A stretch of 64,000 bases of DNA, taken from assembly GCA_051877895.1 (NCBI GenBank), contig JBJEJI010000070.1, forward strand, positions 1 through 64,000. The letters run 5' to 3'. This document shows positions 1 through 7,920 of the stretch, one piece after another. The position numbers and the translations under genes were made by a program. Source of the DNA: UBA3775 sp051877895 (lineage in GTDB: Bacteria; Bacillota; Clostridia; Lachnospirales; Lachnospiraceae). Each line of letters opens with the position of its first letter. The first letter of the stretch is position 1. The notes under the pieces were generated by a model. That model worked only from the letters and a program-made list of their open reading frames with translations. It had not been told where the DNA came from and did no database searches.

Positions 1-117
1 ATAGCCTGCACTTAATGCATCCAGAACGCACTGCTCACATTCCTCTTTTGCTACCTGATATACACCGTAGCCAAGCTGCGGCATTTTTACCCCGTTTGAT
101 AATTGAACATACATCAT
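1..117 (-). CDS. Aldo/keto reductase, N-terminal fragment (runs off window start)
   Basis: The reverse strand reads MMYVQLSNGVKMPQLGYGVYQ and continues to the window edge. The N-G-V-x-M-P-x-L-G-x-G-V-(Y/F)-Q-V signature is the conserved first strand of NADPH-dependent aldo/keto reductases of the diketogulonate-reductase type, which reduce aldehydes and ketones. Only about 39 residues are visible, so catalytic Asp, Tyr, Lys and His cannot be checked. The start is one of two adjacent ATGs (117 or 114), preceded by an AAGGAGTG ribosome binding site. The gene is divergent from a MerR-type regulator and sits behind a MerR-type 19-bp-spacer promoter, so carbonyl or thiol-stress control is likely (inference). 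Confidence 0.8.
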   Translation of the reverse strand, partial: MMYVQLSNGVKMPQLGYGVYQVAKEECEQCVLDALSAGY

Positions 118-178
118 AATTAATTACACTCCTTCTTGACTATGGCAACGCTGCCATATATACTTTCAGTATGGATTA

Positions 179-209
179 AGTATACAAGTTAAAGTCAACT
201 TTAAGTCAA
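179..209 (-). promoter_or_regulatory. MerR-type promoter and operator of the aldo/keto reductase gene
   Basis: On the reverse strand a -35 TTGACT (204-209) and a -10 TATACT (179-184) are separated by 19 bp, the overlong spacer typical of promoters that MerR proteins activate by twisting DNA. A perfect 7-bp inverted repeat, TTAAAGT-CA-ACTTTAA (189-204), lies in the spacer and reaches the -35 box. The adjacent divergent merR gene is the obvious regulator. The layout resembles AdhR/NmlR-type aldehyde-responsive switches (family knowledge). The inducing compound is not known. Confidence 0.75.
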
Positions 210-259
210 GAGGTAATTTTTACTTAAGATAAACAATCTATATTTTGGCGGAGGCTCAT

Positions 260-706
260 ATGACTTACACAATAGGAGAAATGGCAAAACGGCTGGAAGT
301 GGCACCTTCTACATTAAGATATTATGATAAGGAAGGCCTGCTGCCCTTTGTGGAACGTTCTGAGAGCGGCATACGTGTTTTCAAAGATGAGGATTTTGAG
401 TGGCTGCAGATAATTGAATGTTTGAAAAACACAGGCATGCAGCTGACTGATATTAAAAAGTTTATTGAAATGGCTATGCAGGGTGATGAAACCATAGAAA
501 GCCGTCTGGAAATGATTATCCGTCGGAAGGAATCTGTGCTTCGTCAGATTGAATGTCTTAATAAAACGCTTAAAACCCTTGAGTTCAAACAGTGGTACTA
601 TGAAACAGCCAGAGAGGCAGGAACAACACAGGTGCCAAGGGAAATGACTTCGGAGGAGCTTCCGGAAGAGTTTCGACAGGTACGCAAGGAACTGCGAGGG
701 GAGTAA
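260..706 (+). CDS. MerR family transcriptional regulator
   Basis: A 148-residue protein beginning MTYTIGEMAKRLEVAPSTLR, the MerR winged helix-turn-helix. The Y-T-I-G-E-x-A…T-L-R-Y-Y-D-x-E-G-L-L signature covers residues 1-30, and a second wing follows to about residue 75. A coiled-coil dimerisation helix runs from about 80 to 115. The C-terminal tail has no cysteine cluster for metal binding, so a metal sensor is unlikely. I chose ATG 260 because GGCGGAGG precedes it at good spacing; an upstream TTG at 245 would add five residues without support. It is divergent from an aldo/keto reductase whose promoter has the 19-bp MerR spacer, so it probably activates that gene and itself (inference). Confidence 0.88.
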   Translation: MTYTIGEMAKRLEVAPSTLRYYDKEGLLPFVERSESGIRVFKDEDFEWLQIIECLKNTGMQLTDIKKFIEMAMQGDETIESRLEMIIRRKESVLRQIECLNKTLKTLEFKQWYYETAREAGTTQVPREMTSEELPEEFRQVRKELRGE

Positions 707-755
707 AAAGCGATTTTTCCGGTTTGGAAGGAAGCTTGAATTGTGCAAAATATCC

Positions 756-784
756 TTGCCTTGAATCTTGCTACGTTATATAAT
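756..784 (+). promoter_or_regulatory. Promoter for the TPR lipoprotein gene
   Basis: TTGCCT (756-761), a 17-bp spacer and TATAAT (779-784) form a good vegetative-type promoter. Downstream, the leader can fold a bulged hairpin (CTGAC+CTGTA pairing with TACAG+GTCAG, about 807-841) followed by a short T-run. That may be a weak attenuator or end-of-merR signal, but it is uncertain. Confidence 0.6.
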
Positions 785-873
785 AAAAGACAATGTATCG
801 CCGGTCTGACACTGTATGTTAAATAAAGTACAGCACAGTCAGGCGTGTTTTTGGCGCGGTATGGAGGATTAAA

Positions 874-2043
874 ATGAAAAAGTTTGGAACAATAATATCT
901 ATGATAGCACTTTCCCTTTGTCTTACTGCCTGCGGAGGCAAAAGTGCATCGGATTATAATAAAGAAGGAATGGAATATTATAACAACCATGATTATGACC
1001 ATGCGGAAGACTATCTTGCAAAAGCATTGGAGGCTGATTCCGATAATACAGAATATAAGCAGAATTATGCAATGATTTTAATTCAGCAGGGCAAGCAGGA
1101 TGAGGCAATAGAGCAGTTTGAAGCAACAATTTCTGATAAGACCTCTTCATCTGCCCTTAAGAATAATAAGTATGCTTACCGTGGAATCGGCATGGCATAT
1201 ATCCAGAAGCAGGAATATGACAAGGCTGTTGAATATTTTGATAAGGCTCTGGAAATCGATAAGGAAAAAGACTGGGATACTGATATCAGATACTATAAGG
1301 CCAACGCTATGCTCCTTGGAGGGGATACAGAAGGTGCATTAGAGTTGTATAATGAACTTCTTGAAGAGGATTCCGAAAATTTTCTGGTGTATCAGGCAAG
1401 AGCCAATGTGTATCGTGACAAAGGGGATTATGCAGCTGCTCTGGCTGACTATAATTCCGCATTGTTGTACTGTGAGGGCGGATTTGAACTTTATATCGGA
1501 CTTGCTGCCTGCTACATGGAAACAGGACATCAGGAGGAGGCAGAGGAAGCACTTTTCCTGGCTTCTCTTTTGGATATCAAAACCGATGAAGATAAATATT
1601 ATCTGGGTGTAATCCACTATTACGAGCAGGAATATGATTCCGCTAAGGCAGAAATGGAATATGCCTTGAAAAACGGTTTTACTGAAGCTTATTTTTATCT
1701 GGGAGAAATCTGCATGTTTCAGAAGGATTATGAAGCTGCACTTGGATATTACGAACAGTACGTTGACAGCACTGTTACACTTTCACCTACGGTATGTAAT
1801 GATATAGCAGTATGTTATATTTATGCGGAAAATTATGATGCTGCAGATGAATGGCTACAGAAAGGTCTTGGATTTGCAAATTCCAATGTGCTGCGTGAAC
1901 TTAAACGTAATGAAATTGCCTGTCTTGAGGGACAAGGGGATTTATCCGGTGCTTTTGCAAAGCTGTCGGCATACATAGCGGAATATCCTGATGATGAGGG
2001 AGCTAAAACGGAATATGAATTTTTGAAGGACAGAGTAAGTTAA
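874..2043 (+). CDS. TPR-repeat lipoprotein
   Basis: A 389-residue protein with a lipoprotein signal peptide: basic MKK start, hydrophobic core and lipobox L-T-A-C with the lipidated cysteine at residue 20. It should therefore be anchored to the outer face of the membrane. The rest is a series of tetratricopeptide repeats recognisable by A-x-x-Y-x-x-G/A…Y-x-x-A-x-x-x-Y-x-x-A-L-x-x-x-P/D patterns, starting near residue 26 and running almost to the end. Such solenoids hold protein partners and have no catalytic activity. It has its own promoter and GGAGG site, and precedes hflX by 118 bp. The partner is unknown. It resembles envelope-assembly scaffolds more than an enzyme. Confidence 0.85.
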   Translation: MKKFGTIISMIALSLCLTACGGKSASDYNKEGMEYYNNHDYDHAEDYLAKALEADSDNTEYKQNYAMILIQQGKQDEAIEQFEATISDKTSSSALKNNKYAYRGIGMAYIQKQEYDKAVEYFDKALEIDKEKDWDTDIRYYKANAMLLGGDTEGALELYNELLEEDSENFLVYQARANVYRDKGDYAAALADYNSALLYCEGGFELYIGLAACYMETGHQEEAEEALFLASLLDIKTDEDKYYLGVIHYYEQEYDSAKAEMEYALKNGFTEAYFYLGEICMFQKDYEAALGYYEQYVDSTVTLSPTVCNDIAVCYIYAENYDAADEWLQKGLGFANSNVLRELKRNEIACLEGQGDLSGAFAKLSAYIAEYPDDEGAKTEYEFLKDRVS

Positions 2044-2161
2044 GGATTTATCCGATGTACAGATTCAGATGTTAAATGTTGCTTAAATCTGGAGATGGTC
2101 AAACACGCAAAAGCTCTGAGGGAATGTATTTTATAGTGTTGCATGTTGCAGGGAGGACTTA

Positions 2162-3409
2162 ATGGAAGATTTTATAAAAACAGAGCAGGAAAAAGAAAAG
2201 GTTATACTTGTAGCAGTTTCCTGTGATGATTATGGTGTTGAAAACAAAGTTGATACAGAAACCTCTCTGGATGAGCTTGCAGAGCTGGTGGATACAGCCG
2301 GTGCGGTTACTGTTGGAAGACTCATACAGAACCGTGAAAAGATACACAACGGAACCTACATCGGAAAAGGAAAAATTGAAGAATTAAAGGCACTTATAGC
2401 AGAGCTTGAGGCAGATGCCATTGTAACTGATGATGAACTTACTCCTGCACAGATGAGAAATCTGGAAGATGAACTGGATGTAAAGATTTGTGACAGAACC
2501 ATGCTGATACTTGATATTTTTGCAAAGCATGCAGTTACCCGCGAGGGTAAAATCCAGGTTGAACTGGCACAGTTAAAATATAGTCTGCAGAGACTGACAG
2601 GCAAGGGTATCGCAATGAGCCGACTGGGCGGCGGCATCGGTACAAGAGGTCCCGGAGAGAAAAAGCTGGAGCAGGACAGACGTCTTATCCGTGACAGAAT
2701 TTCCAGACTGAAGGAAGAACTCAGGGAAATTGTGGAAAACCGTAAGCTTTTAAGAAAGCAGAGGGAAAGAAATGCAGTTCCGGTTATAGCCATAGTTGGT
2801 TATACAAATGCCGGAAAGTCCACATTGCTGAACAAACTTACAAGCTCAGATATACTGGCGGCAGACATGCTGTTTGCAACACTGGATGCGACCACAAGAA
2901 AGCTTAAGCTGGAAAGCGGTCAGGAAATACTATTAACAGATACGGTAGGATTTATTAACAAGCTGCCACATCATCTGATTGAAGCATTCCGCTCTACTTT
3001 GGAAGAGGCTTCCTTTGCAGATGTAATACTCCATGTGGTAGATGCTTCCAATCCCAATGCTTTTTCACAGATGGCAGTAGTATATGAAACTCTGGGCAAG
3101 CTGGGAGCTGACGGAAAACCTGTAATTACTGCTCTGAACAAGCAGGACAAGGTTGGCGGGGAACCGGTAAAGGATTTGAAAGCTGACCAGGTGGTAAAGA
3201 TTTCGGCAAAGACAGGACAGGGTCTTGATGAGTTGAAAAATGTAATTGAAACAGTGTTGAAAGAGCAGAAAGTTTATATTGAAAAGATAATTCCTTATTC
3301 AGAGGGCGGTTATTTGAACCAGATTAGAAAGTACGGGCAGGTGGTAACCGAAGATTACCGTGCGGAAGGTGTCTTTGTTCAGGCCTATGTACCAAAACGA
3401 TATGAATAA
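2162..3409 (+). CDS. hflX: GTPase HflX
   Basis: A 415-residue ribosome-associated GTPase that splits stalled 70S ribosomes in well-studied species. The N-terminal HflX domain (about 20-130) and the glycine-rich linker with G-G-G-I-G-T-R-G-P-G-E are diagnostic, and a coiled coil follows. The G domain has the P-loop G-Y-T-N-A-G-K-S-T near residue 212, G3 D-T-V-G-F near 259 and G4 N-K-Q-D near 325. The length is normal. The GGGAGGACTTA site supports the ATG. It is followed 25 bp later by thyA and may be cotranscribed with it. Confidence 0.96.
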   Translation: MEDFIKTEQEKEKVILVAVSCDDYGVENKVDTETSLDELAELVDTAGAVTVGRLIQNREKIHNGTYIGKGKIEELKALIAELEADAIVTDDELTPAQMRNLEDELDVKICDRTMLILDIFAKHAVTREGKIQVELAQLKYSLQRLTGKGIAMSRLGGGIGTRGPGEKKLEQDRRLIRDRISRLKEELREIVENRKLLRKQRERNAVPVIAIVGYTNAGKSTLLNKLTSSDILAADMLFATLDATTRKLKLESGQEILLTDTVGFINKLPHHLIEAFRSTLEEASFADVILHVVDASNPNAFSQMAVVYETLGKLGADGKPVITALNKQDKVGGEPVKDLKADQVVKISAKTGQGLDELKNVIETVLKEQKVYIEKIIPYSEGGYLNQIRKYGQVVTEDYRAEGVFVQAYVPKRYE

Positions 3410-3434
3410 GAGCAGATAATTGGAGGAGCAAAAA

Positions 3435-4283
3435 ATGAGTGCAGCGGATAAAGTGTTTATTAACATGTGCAGGGATATACTTGAAAACGGAACCAGCACA
3501 GAGGGAGAAAAAGTAAGACCAAAATGGGAGGACGGCACTCCGGCATATACCATTAAGCAGTTCGGAGTAGTAAACCGTTACGATTTAAGAAAGGAGTTCC
3601 CGGCACTGACTCTGAGACGTACTCCTCTTAAGTCCTGCGTGGATGAACTGTTGTGGATATGGCAGAAAAAGTCTAACAATGTTAACGATTTTGGTCAGCA
3701 TATCTGGGATTCCTGGGCAGATGAAGATGGCTCCATCGGAAAAGCCTACGGCTATCAGATGGGCGTGAAGCATCAGTATAAAGAAGGAATGATGGACCAG
3801 GTTGACAGAGTAATCTACGACTTGAAAAATAATCCTTACAGTAGACGTATTATGACAAATATTTACGTTCATCAGGATTTACATGAAATGAATCTTTATC
3901 CATGTGCGTACAGCATGACCTTTAATGTTACCAAGCCAAAGGATGGAGACAAGCTGGTGCTTAACACAATTCTGAACCAGCGTTCACAGGATATTCTGGC
4001 TGCCAATGCGTGGAATGTGGCACAGTATGCAGCACTTACCCATATGATGGCACAGTGCTGTAATATGGTGGCAGGACAGTTTGTTCATGTGATTGCAGAT
4101 GCTCATATATATGACAGGCATATTCCTGTGATAAAAGAACTGATAGAGAGACCTGTTTATCCAGCACCTGATTTCTGGATGAATCCTGAGATTACTGATT
4201 TTTACAAGTTTACCAAGGATGATTTCAGACTGGATAACTATCAGTACGGACCGGCAATTGATAAAATTCCGGTGGCTATTTAA
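3435..4283 (+). CDS. thyA: Thymidylate synthase
   Basis: A 282-residue ThyA that methylates dUMP to dTMP using methylene-tetrahydrofolate. The nucleophile C157 lies in L-Y-P-C-A-Y and the phosphate/nucleotide-binding segment is Q-R-S-Q-D. The residue after Pro-Cys is not the usual His, and the usual L-G-x-P-F-N is replaced by A-A-N-A-W-N. I recall this pattern from Clostridium-type ThyA rather than the E. coli type, so I read it as a normal clade variant. C-terminal P-V-A-I is present. ATG 3435 is chosen because GGAGG at 3422-3426 is correctly placed; the upstream TTG overlaps that site. It forms a folate-dTMP unit with folA downstream, although a terminator lies between them. Confidence 0.95.
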   Translation: MSAADKVFINMCRDILENGTSTEGEKVRPKWEDGTPAYTIKQFGVVNRYDLRKEFPALTLRRTPLKSCVDELLWIWQKKSNNVNDFGQHIWDSWADEDGSIGKAYGYQMGVKHQYKEGMMDQVDRVIYDLKNNPYSRRIMTNIYVHQDLHEMNLYPCAYSMTFNVTKPKDGDKLVLNTILNQRSQDILAANAWNVAQYAALTHMMAQCCNMVAGQFVHVIADAHIYDRHIPVIKELIERPVYPAPDFWMNPEITDFYKFTKDDFRLDNYQYGPAIDKIPVAI

Positions 4284-4287
4284 TATT

Positions 4288-4312
4288 AAGCGGAGCGTTT
4301 GCCGATTTGACA
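4288..4312 (+). repeat. 25-nt dispersed repeat, copy 1
   Basis: The segment begins AAGCGGAGCG and ends TTTGACA. It matches two other places in the window (39219-39243 and 49838-49862) over the same 25 nt with three or four changes each. It sits 5 bp after the thyA stop codon. It has no clear internal palindrome. Confidence 0.65.
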
Positions 4313-4321
4313 AAGACTTGG

Positions 4322-4350
4322 GCCCGTCTGTGATAAACAACGGGCTTTTT
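4322..4350 (+). terminator. Intrinsic terminator after thyA
   Basis: GCCCGT (4322-4327) pairs with ACGGGC (4340-4345) and is followed directly by five T. The loop is 12 nt. It lies between thyA and folA, so folA may depend on read-through or its own weak promoter. Confidence 0.7.
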
Positions 4351-4409
4351 CATAGCCGCAGACATAAATGGACTTATGCAGACGGCAAATAGGAAAGTGG
4401 GAACACACA

Positions 4410-4907
4410 ATGAATTTGATTGTTGCAGTAACAAAAAACTGGGGAATAGGAAAAGATAACGATTTGCTTGTAAGCATTCCTGAGGATATGAAATTCTTCA
4501 GAACCACCACAAGTGGAAAAACTGTTATTATGGGACGTAAAACACTGGAAAGCTTCCCGGGCGGAAGACCGCTTAAAAACAGGACCAATATTGTGATTAC
4601 AACCAATCCGGATTATGAAAAAGAAGGTGCGGTTATTGTTCCGTCCGTTGAGGAGGCAGTAAAGGCAGTTGCGGATGTTCCGGAAGAGGATGTTTTTGTA
4701 ATCGGAGGAGCAAGTATATATACACAGATGCTTCCATATATAAATACGGCTTTTGTTACAAGAATTGATGTCTGCCCTGAAGCAGACACCTTTTTTCCTG
4801 ATTTGGAAGCAGACCCTGAATGGGAACTGGCAGAGCAGTCTGAAGAAAAAGAGTATGAGGGAATTACCTTCAGATTCTGCACATATAAAAGACGGAGCAC
4901 TAACTGA
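4410..4907 (+). CDS. folA: Dihydrofolate reductase
   Basis: A 165-residue DHFR that reduces dihydrofolate to tetrahydrofolate, regenerating the cofactor consumed by ThyA. It starts M-N-L-I-V-A-V-T-K-N-W-G-I-G, the conserved first strand and loop. Next come I-P-E-D-M-K-F-F with the catalytic acidic residue, the NADPH segment G-R-K-T-L-E-S-F and the V-I-G-G-A-S-I-Y motif. An in-frame ATG exists at 4368, but family alignment supports 4410; AGGA upstream is only a moderate ribosome site. Its TGA stop shares one base with the ATG of the following methyltransferase gene, so the two are translationally coupled. Confidence 0.94.
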   Translation: MNLIVAVTKNWGIGKDNDLLVSIPEDMKFFRTTTSGKTVIMGRKTLESFPGGRPLKNRTNIVITTNPDYEKEGAVIVPSVEEAVKAVADVPEEDVFVIGGASIYTQMLPYINTAFVTRIDVCPEADTFFPDLEADPEWELAEQSEEKEYEGITFRFCTYKRRSTN

Positions 4908-6070
4908 TGGATGAATTAAAATCATATTTTGCGGAAATGCTCGAGGATAATGCATATAAATTTACCATAAGCAAGCCCGGCAGTCGTCTGGAAGAATATA
5001 AAAAAATCACTGTAGAAAAGAAAAAAGATTTTTATCAGGTAGCAAAGTACACGGAAAAGCAGGTGTTCCATGAAAACGTAAAAATGGAGCAGCTCACAGA
5101 TAGACTTGCGGAACTGGTGTGCGGTCACTATTTAAGGGTCAATGCATGGTCTGAGGTTTATGAATATGCCATTCTGATTTCTAAAAAAGGCAGTCCGGCT
5201 TTCAGAAAAACAGCCATAAGAAAAGGCGGAACAGTGGCTCCTGCTACGGCAACCCATAACCGGAAGAAAAATTATATATTGGAAGAGGGCACCATGATTC
5301 CTCCCTTGGTGGACATGGGCGTTTTTACTGCAGAAGGCAAAATTGTCAGCTCCATGTATGACAAGTTCAAGCAGATTAACCGTTTTCTGGAAATAATTGA
5401 TGATTCTGTTAAAAACCTGAAAACAAAGAAGCTGAACGTTATAGATTTTGGATGCGGAAAGTCATATCTTACCTTTGTGGTGTATTATTATCTCACGGAA
5501 ATCAAAGGCTTCGATGCAAGAATTCTGGGTTTGGATTTGAAGGCAGATGTAATTAAGAAGTGCAATGAGGCCGCAGTCAGATATGGTTACACGGGACTTT
5601 CTTTTGAACTTGGTGATATTAACGGATATAAGGCAGACTTTGATGTGGATATGGTGATTACACTTCATGCCTGTGATACTGCTACGGATTATGCTCTTTT
5701 TAATGCTGTATTGTGGAAGGCAAAGATGATTTTTTCTGTGCCTTGCTGTCAGCATGAATTGAACAGCCAGATAAAGCCACAAAATCTGAACATCCTGTCT
5801 GATTATGGTATTATCAAAGAACGTTTCTCTGCACTGGCAACGGATGCAATCAGAGGAAAGCTGTTAGAATACTGTGGATATAAAATTAATCTTCTGGAAT
5901 TTGTAGATTTTGAACATACACCGAAAAACATTTTAATCCGGGGAGTATGGAGACCAATGGTTCCTGCCGCAGTTAAAACAAAAGCTCTGGAAGAGGTAGA
6001 CATGCTGTGTAAAGAATTTGGGTTTGAGCCTACCCTGTACCGGTTGTTAAAAAAAGAATTTGATATCTGA
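4907..6070 (+). CDS. Class I SAM-dependent methyltransferase (Methyltransf_32-like)
   Basis: A 387-residue protein. The central Rossmann methyltransferase domain has motif I V-I-D-F-G-C-G-K-S-Y-L-T-F near residue 175 and later L-H-A-C-D-T-A-T-D and S-V-P-C-C-Q-H-E-L. These features belong to the Methyltransf_32 group, related to eukaryotic TRM13/GSTCD-like proteins and seen across Firmicutes. The N-terminal 120 residues contain a K/R-rich segment that could touch RNA. The substrate is unknown; an RNA target is plausible from relatives but is inference. Its start codon overlaps the stop of folA by one base. Confidence 0.8.
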   Translation: MDELKSYFAEMLEDNAYKFTISKPGSRLEEYKKITVEKKKDFYQVAKYTEKQVFHENVKMEQLTDRLAELVCGHYLRVNAWSEVYEYAILISKKGSPAFRKTAIRKGGTVAPATATHNRKKNYILEEGTMIPPLVDMGVFTAEGKIVSSMYDKFKQINRFLEIIDDSVKNLKTKKLNVIDFGCGKSYLTFVVYYYLTEIKGFDARILGLDLKADVIKKCNEAAVRYGYTGLSFELGDINGYKADFDVDMVITLHACDTATDYALFNAVLWKAKMIFSVPCCQHELNSQIKPQNLNILSDYGIIKERFSALATDAIRGKLLEYCGYKINLLEFVDFEHTPKNILIRGVWRPMVPAAVKTKALEEVDMLCKEFGFEPTLYRLLKKEFDI

Positions 6071-6133
6071 TTTTAACTATTTTAAAAGTAATGTGTTTGG
6101 CTTAATAATGCTAACAGATGTCCGTACAATTAA

Positions 6134-6162
6134 TTGTTAAATGCATTTGGAAATGATAAGAT
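6134..6162 (+). promoter_or_regulatory. Promoter for the GH5 glucanase gene
   Basis: TTGTTA (6134-6139), a 17-bp spacer and TAAGAT (6157-6162) lie 32 bp before the ATG. The -10 is weak (four of six matches). Confidence 0.45.
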
Positions 6163-6193
6163 AACAGAAAAATACATAATCAGGAGAAGGTTT

Positions 6194-7699
6194 ATGAAAA
6201 ATAATTTTAGCAAGAAACTAATGTGTTTTCTCTTAATGCTTGTTCTCTGCATTTCTACAGTTGGCTACGCTTTTGCTGATTCCGAAGGAACCGGAAGCAA
6301 AACCCCGGATGACGGTGTTATGAGAGACGGACTGACTGCAATGCAGGTTTCTGAAGAAATGGGAGTTGGCATTAATCTGGGTAACACTTTGGAAGCTTAT
6401 TGGCTGGACGGAGCCATTGAAACAGGAAACTGGCTTACCGAAGGAAGAATTGACAGTGGAGCACAGACTATAGGCGGGGATACACCGTACAACTATGAGA
6501 CCTGCTGGGGTGCGGTTTATACAACTCAACAGGCAGTAAACGGCATGAAGGCTGCAGGCTTTAATACAATAAGAATCCCTGTTTACTGGGGTAATATGAT
6601 GGAAAATGATGGAACCTTTACCATTAATCCGGAGTATATTGCAAGAGTGAAAGAGGTTGTTGATTATGCACGTAATGCAGGTATGTACGTGGTTATCAAC
6701 ATTCACCACTATGATGAATTTCTTATCAGACGTTATGTAGAGTCAGGCACACTTGCAGAATGTGCGGAGACCTTTACATGCCTCTGGACACAGATTGCTG
6801 AGTATTTCAAGGACTACTCCGACTATTTGGTGTTTGAAGGCTACAATGAATATCTTGGAGGCGGAGCGTATGAACGTGATGCTGATGGTAATGTTGTGAA
6901 GGATCAGTGGGGTAATAAAAAAGTAAATAATCTCACGGATTCAGAAGCTTATCTTTGGACCAATACATTAAATCAGGCTTTTGTTGATGCAGTAAGAGCA
7001 ACAGGCGGCAACAATGCAGACAGAATTCTTATTGCTTCCGGTTACTGGACAAACATTGATAATACTACTTCTGATAAATTCATTGTTCCTGAGGACAGTG
7101 CAGAAGGAAAAATCATGGTATCAGTACACTATGTTGATAATGCAATGTACTGGACCAACAAAATCGGTTCTTCTGAATGGGAAGAGTACAGCATAGATCA
7201 GTGTGAAAAACTGAAAGAAGCATTTTCAGACAAGGGAATTCCGGTATTTGTAGGTGAATGTACATCCATATATACTTCTGACCGTTATTCGGCAAGTGCT
7301 ACTGAAAAAGATTCTTCCAAAACTCTGGATTATATGCTCAGACTGATTAAGAGCTATGGATTTATTCCTGTTTTGTGGGATACAAATAATAATTTCTATT
7401 CCCGTACAGATGCTAAGATTAAATCAGATTCAGATGCTGCAGTAATCCTCAAATTGGCAGAGGAGCTGGGAACGGATATTCCTACCATGGAAGAACTGGA
7501 GGCAGTGCAGGAAAATATTTCCGATACTCCTGCAGACTCTGACGATACAGAGGGAACAACACCTACACAGGCCGCAGGCGTTACAGGAACTGATGCACCT
7601 GCAGATGACACAACAAATAATACTGTTTCATATGTAATTATTCTGGCAGTTGTTGTGGCTGTGGCTGTGGTGGGAGTTGCAGTAGTTAAAAAGAAATAG
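6194..7699 (+). CDS. Membrane-anchored GH5 family endoglucanase
   Basis: A 501-residue secreted glycoside hydrolase of the GH5 cellulase type. It has a signal peptide (M-K-N-N-F-S-K-K followed by a hydrophobic core ending Y-A-F-A near residue 28). The catalytic barrel has G-I-N-L-G-N-T-L-E, I-N-I-H-H-Y-D-E-F, the proton donor E219 in E-G-Y-N-E-Y and the nucleophile E355 in V-G-E-C. A Thr/Asp/Pro-rich linker leads to a C-terminal transmembrane helix and K-K-K, with no sortase motif, so it should stay on the membrane facing outward. The substrate is probably a beta-1,4-glucan; the exact specificity cannot be read. ATG 6194 follows AGGAGAAGG; the upstream TTG has no site. Confidence 0.92.
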   Translation: MKNNFSKKLMCFLLMLVLCISTVGYAFADSEGTGSKTPDDGVMRDGLTAMQVSEEMGVGINLGNTLEAYWLDGAIETGNWLTEGRIDSGAQTIGGDTPYNYETCWGAVYTTQQAVNGMKAAGFNTIRIPVYWGNMMENDGTFTINPEYIARVKEVVDYARNAGMYVVINIHHYDEFLIRRYVESGTLAECAETFTCLWTQIAEYFKDYSDYLVFEGYNEYLGGGAYERDADGNVVKDQWGNKKVNNLTDSEAYLWTNTLNQAFVDAVRATGGNNADRILIASGYWTNIDNTTSDKFIVPEDSAEGKIMVSVHYVDNAMYWTNKIGSSEWEEYSIDQCEKLKEAFSDKGIPVFVGECTSIYTSDRYSASATEKDSSKTLDYMLRLIKSYGFIPVLWDTNNNFYSRTDAKIKSDSDAAVILKLAEELGTDIPTMEELEAVQENISDTPADSDDTEGTTPTQAAGVTGTDAPADDTTNNTVSYVIILAVVVAVAVVGVAVVKKK

Positions 7700-7721
7700 C
7701 TTTTAAAAAAGAGTATTGTAT

Positions 7722-7752
7722 AAAAAGTCCGGACAAAATCCGGACTTTTTTT
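7722..7752 (+). terminator. Strong intrinsic terminator after GH5 gene
   Basis: AAGTCCGGA and TCCGGACTT form a near-perfect stem with an ACAAAAT-region loop, followed by seven T. Flanking A and T runs make it usable in both directions. Confidence 0.92.
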
Positions 7753-7761
7753 CTATATCTA

Positions 7762-7790
7762 TTGATTTTCATTTTTAATAGGTTTATAAT
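7762..7790 (+). promoter_or_regulatory. Promoter and leader of the aminotransferase gene
   Basis: TTGATT (7762-7767), a 17-bp spacer and a perfect TATAAT (7785-7790). The roughly 120-nt leader holds two 13-bp direct repeats, GTTTCATGAATAA, at 7810-7822 and 7824-7836, and an ACGGTG/CACCGT hairpin at 7873-7889. No T-box or known riboswitch was recognised. Confidence 0.75.
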
Positions 7791-7920
7791 TGTTGGAAAT
7801 TGGTGTTTTGTTTCATGAATAAAGTTTCATGAATAATACAATAAAAAGCGGATTGGGTGGTTGCAGGAATTTACGGTGGTTTTCACCGTTGCAGACTATC
7901 GGCCCGGGATGGAGGAAAAC

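Noticed and set aside
3903..3905. Thymidylate synthase lacks the usual His after the catalytic Pro-Cys and the L-G-x-P-F-N segment
   Set aside because: The P-C-A-Y and A-A-N-A-W-N pattern fits Clostridium-type ThyA as I recall it, and every other catalytic segment is intact, so it is not reported as a novelty.
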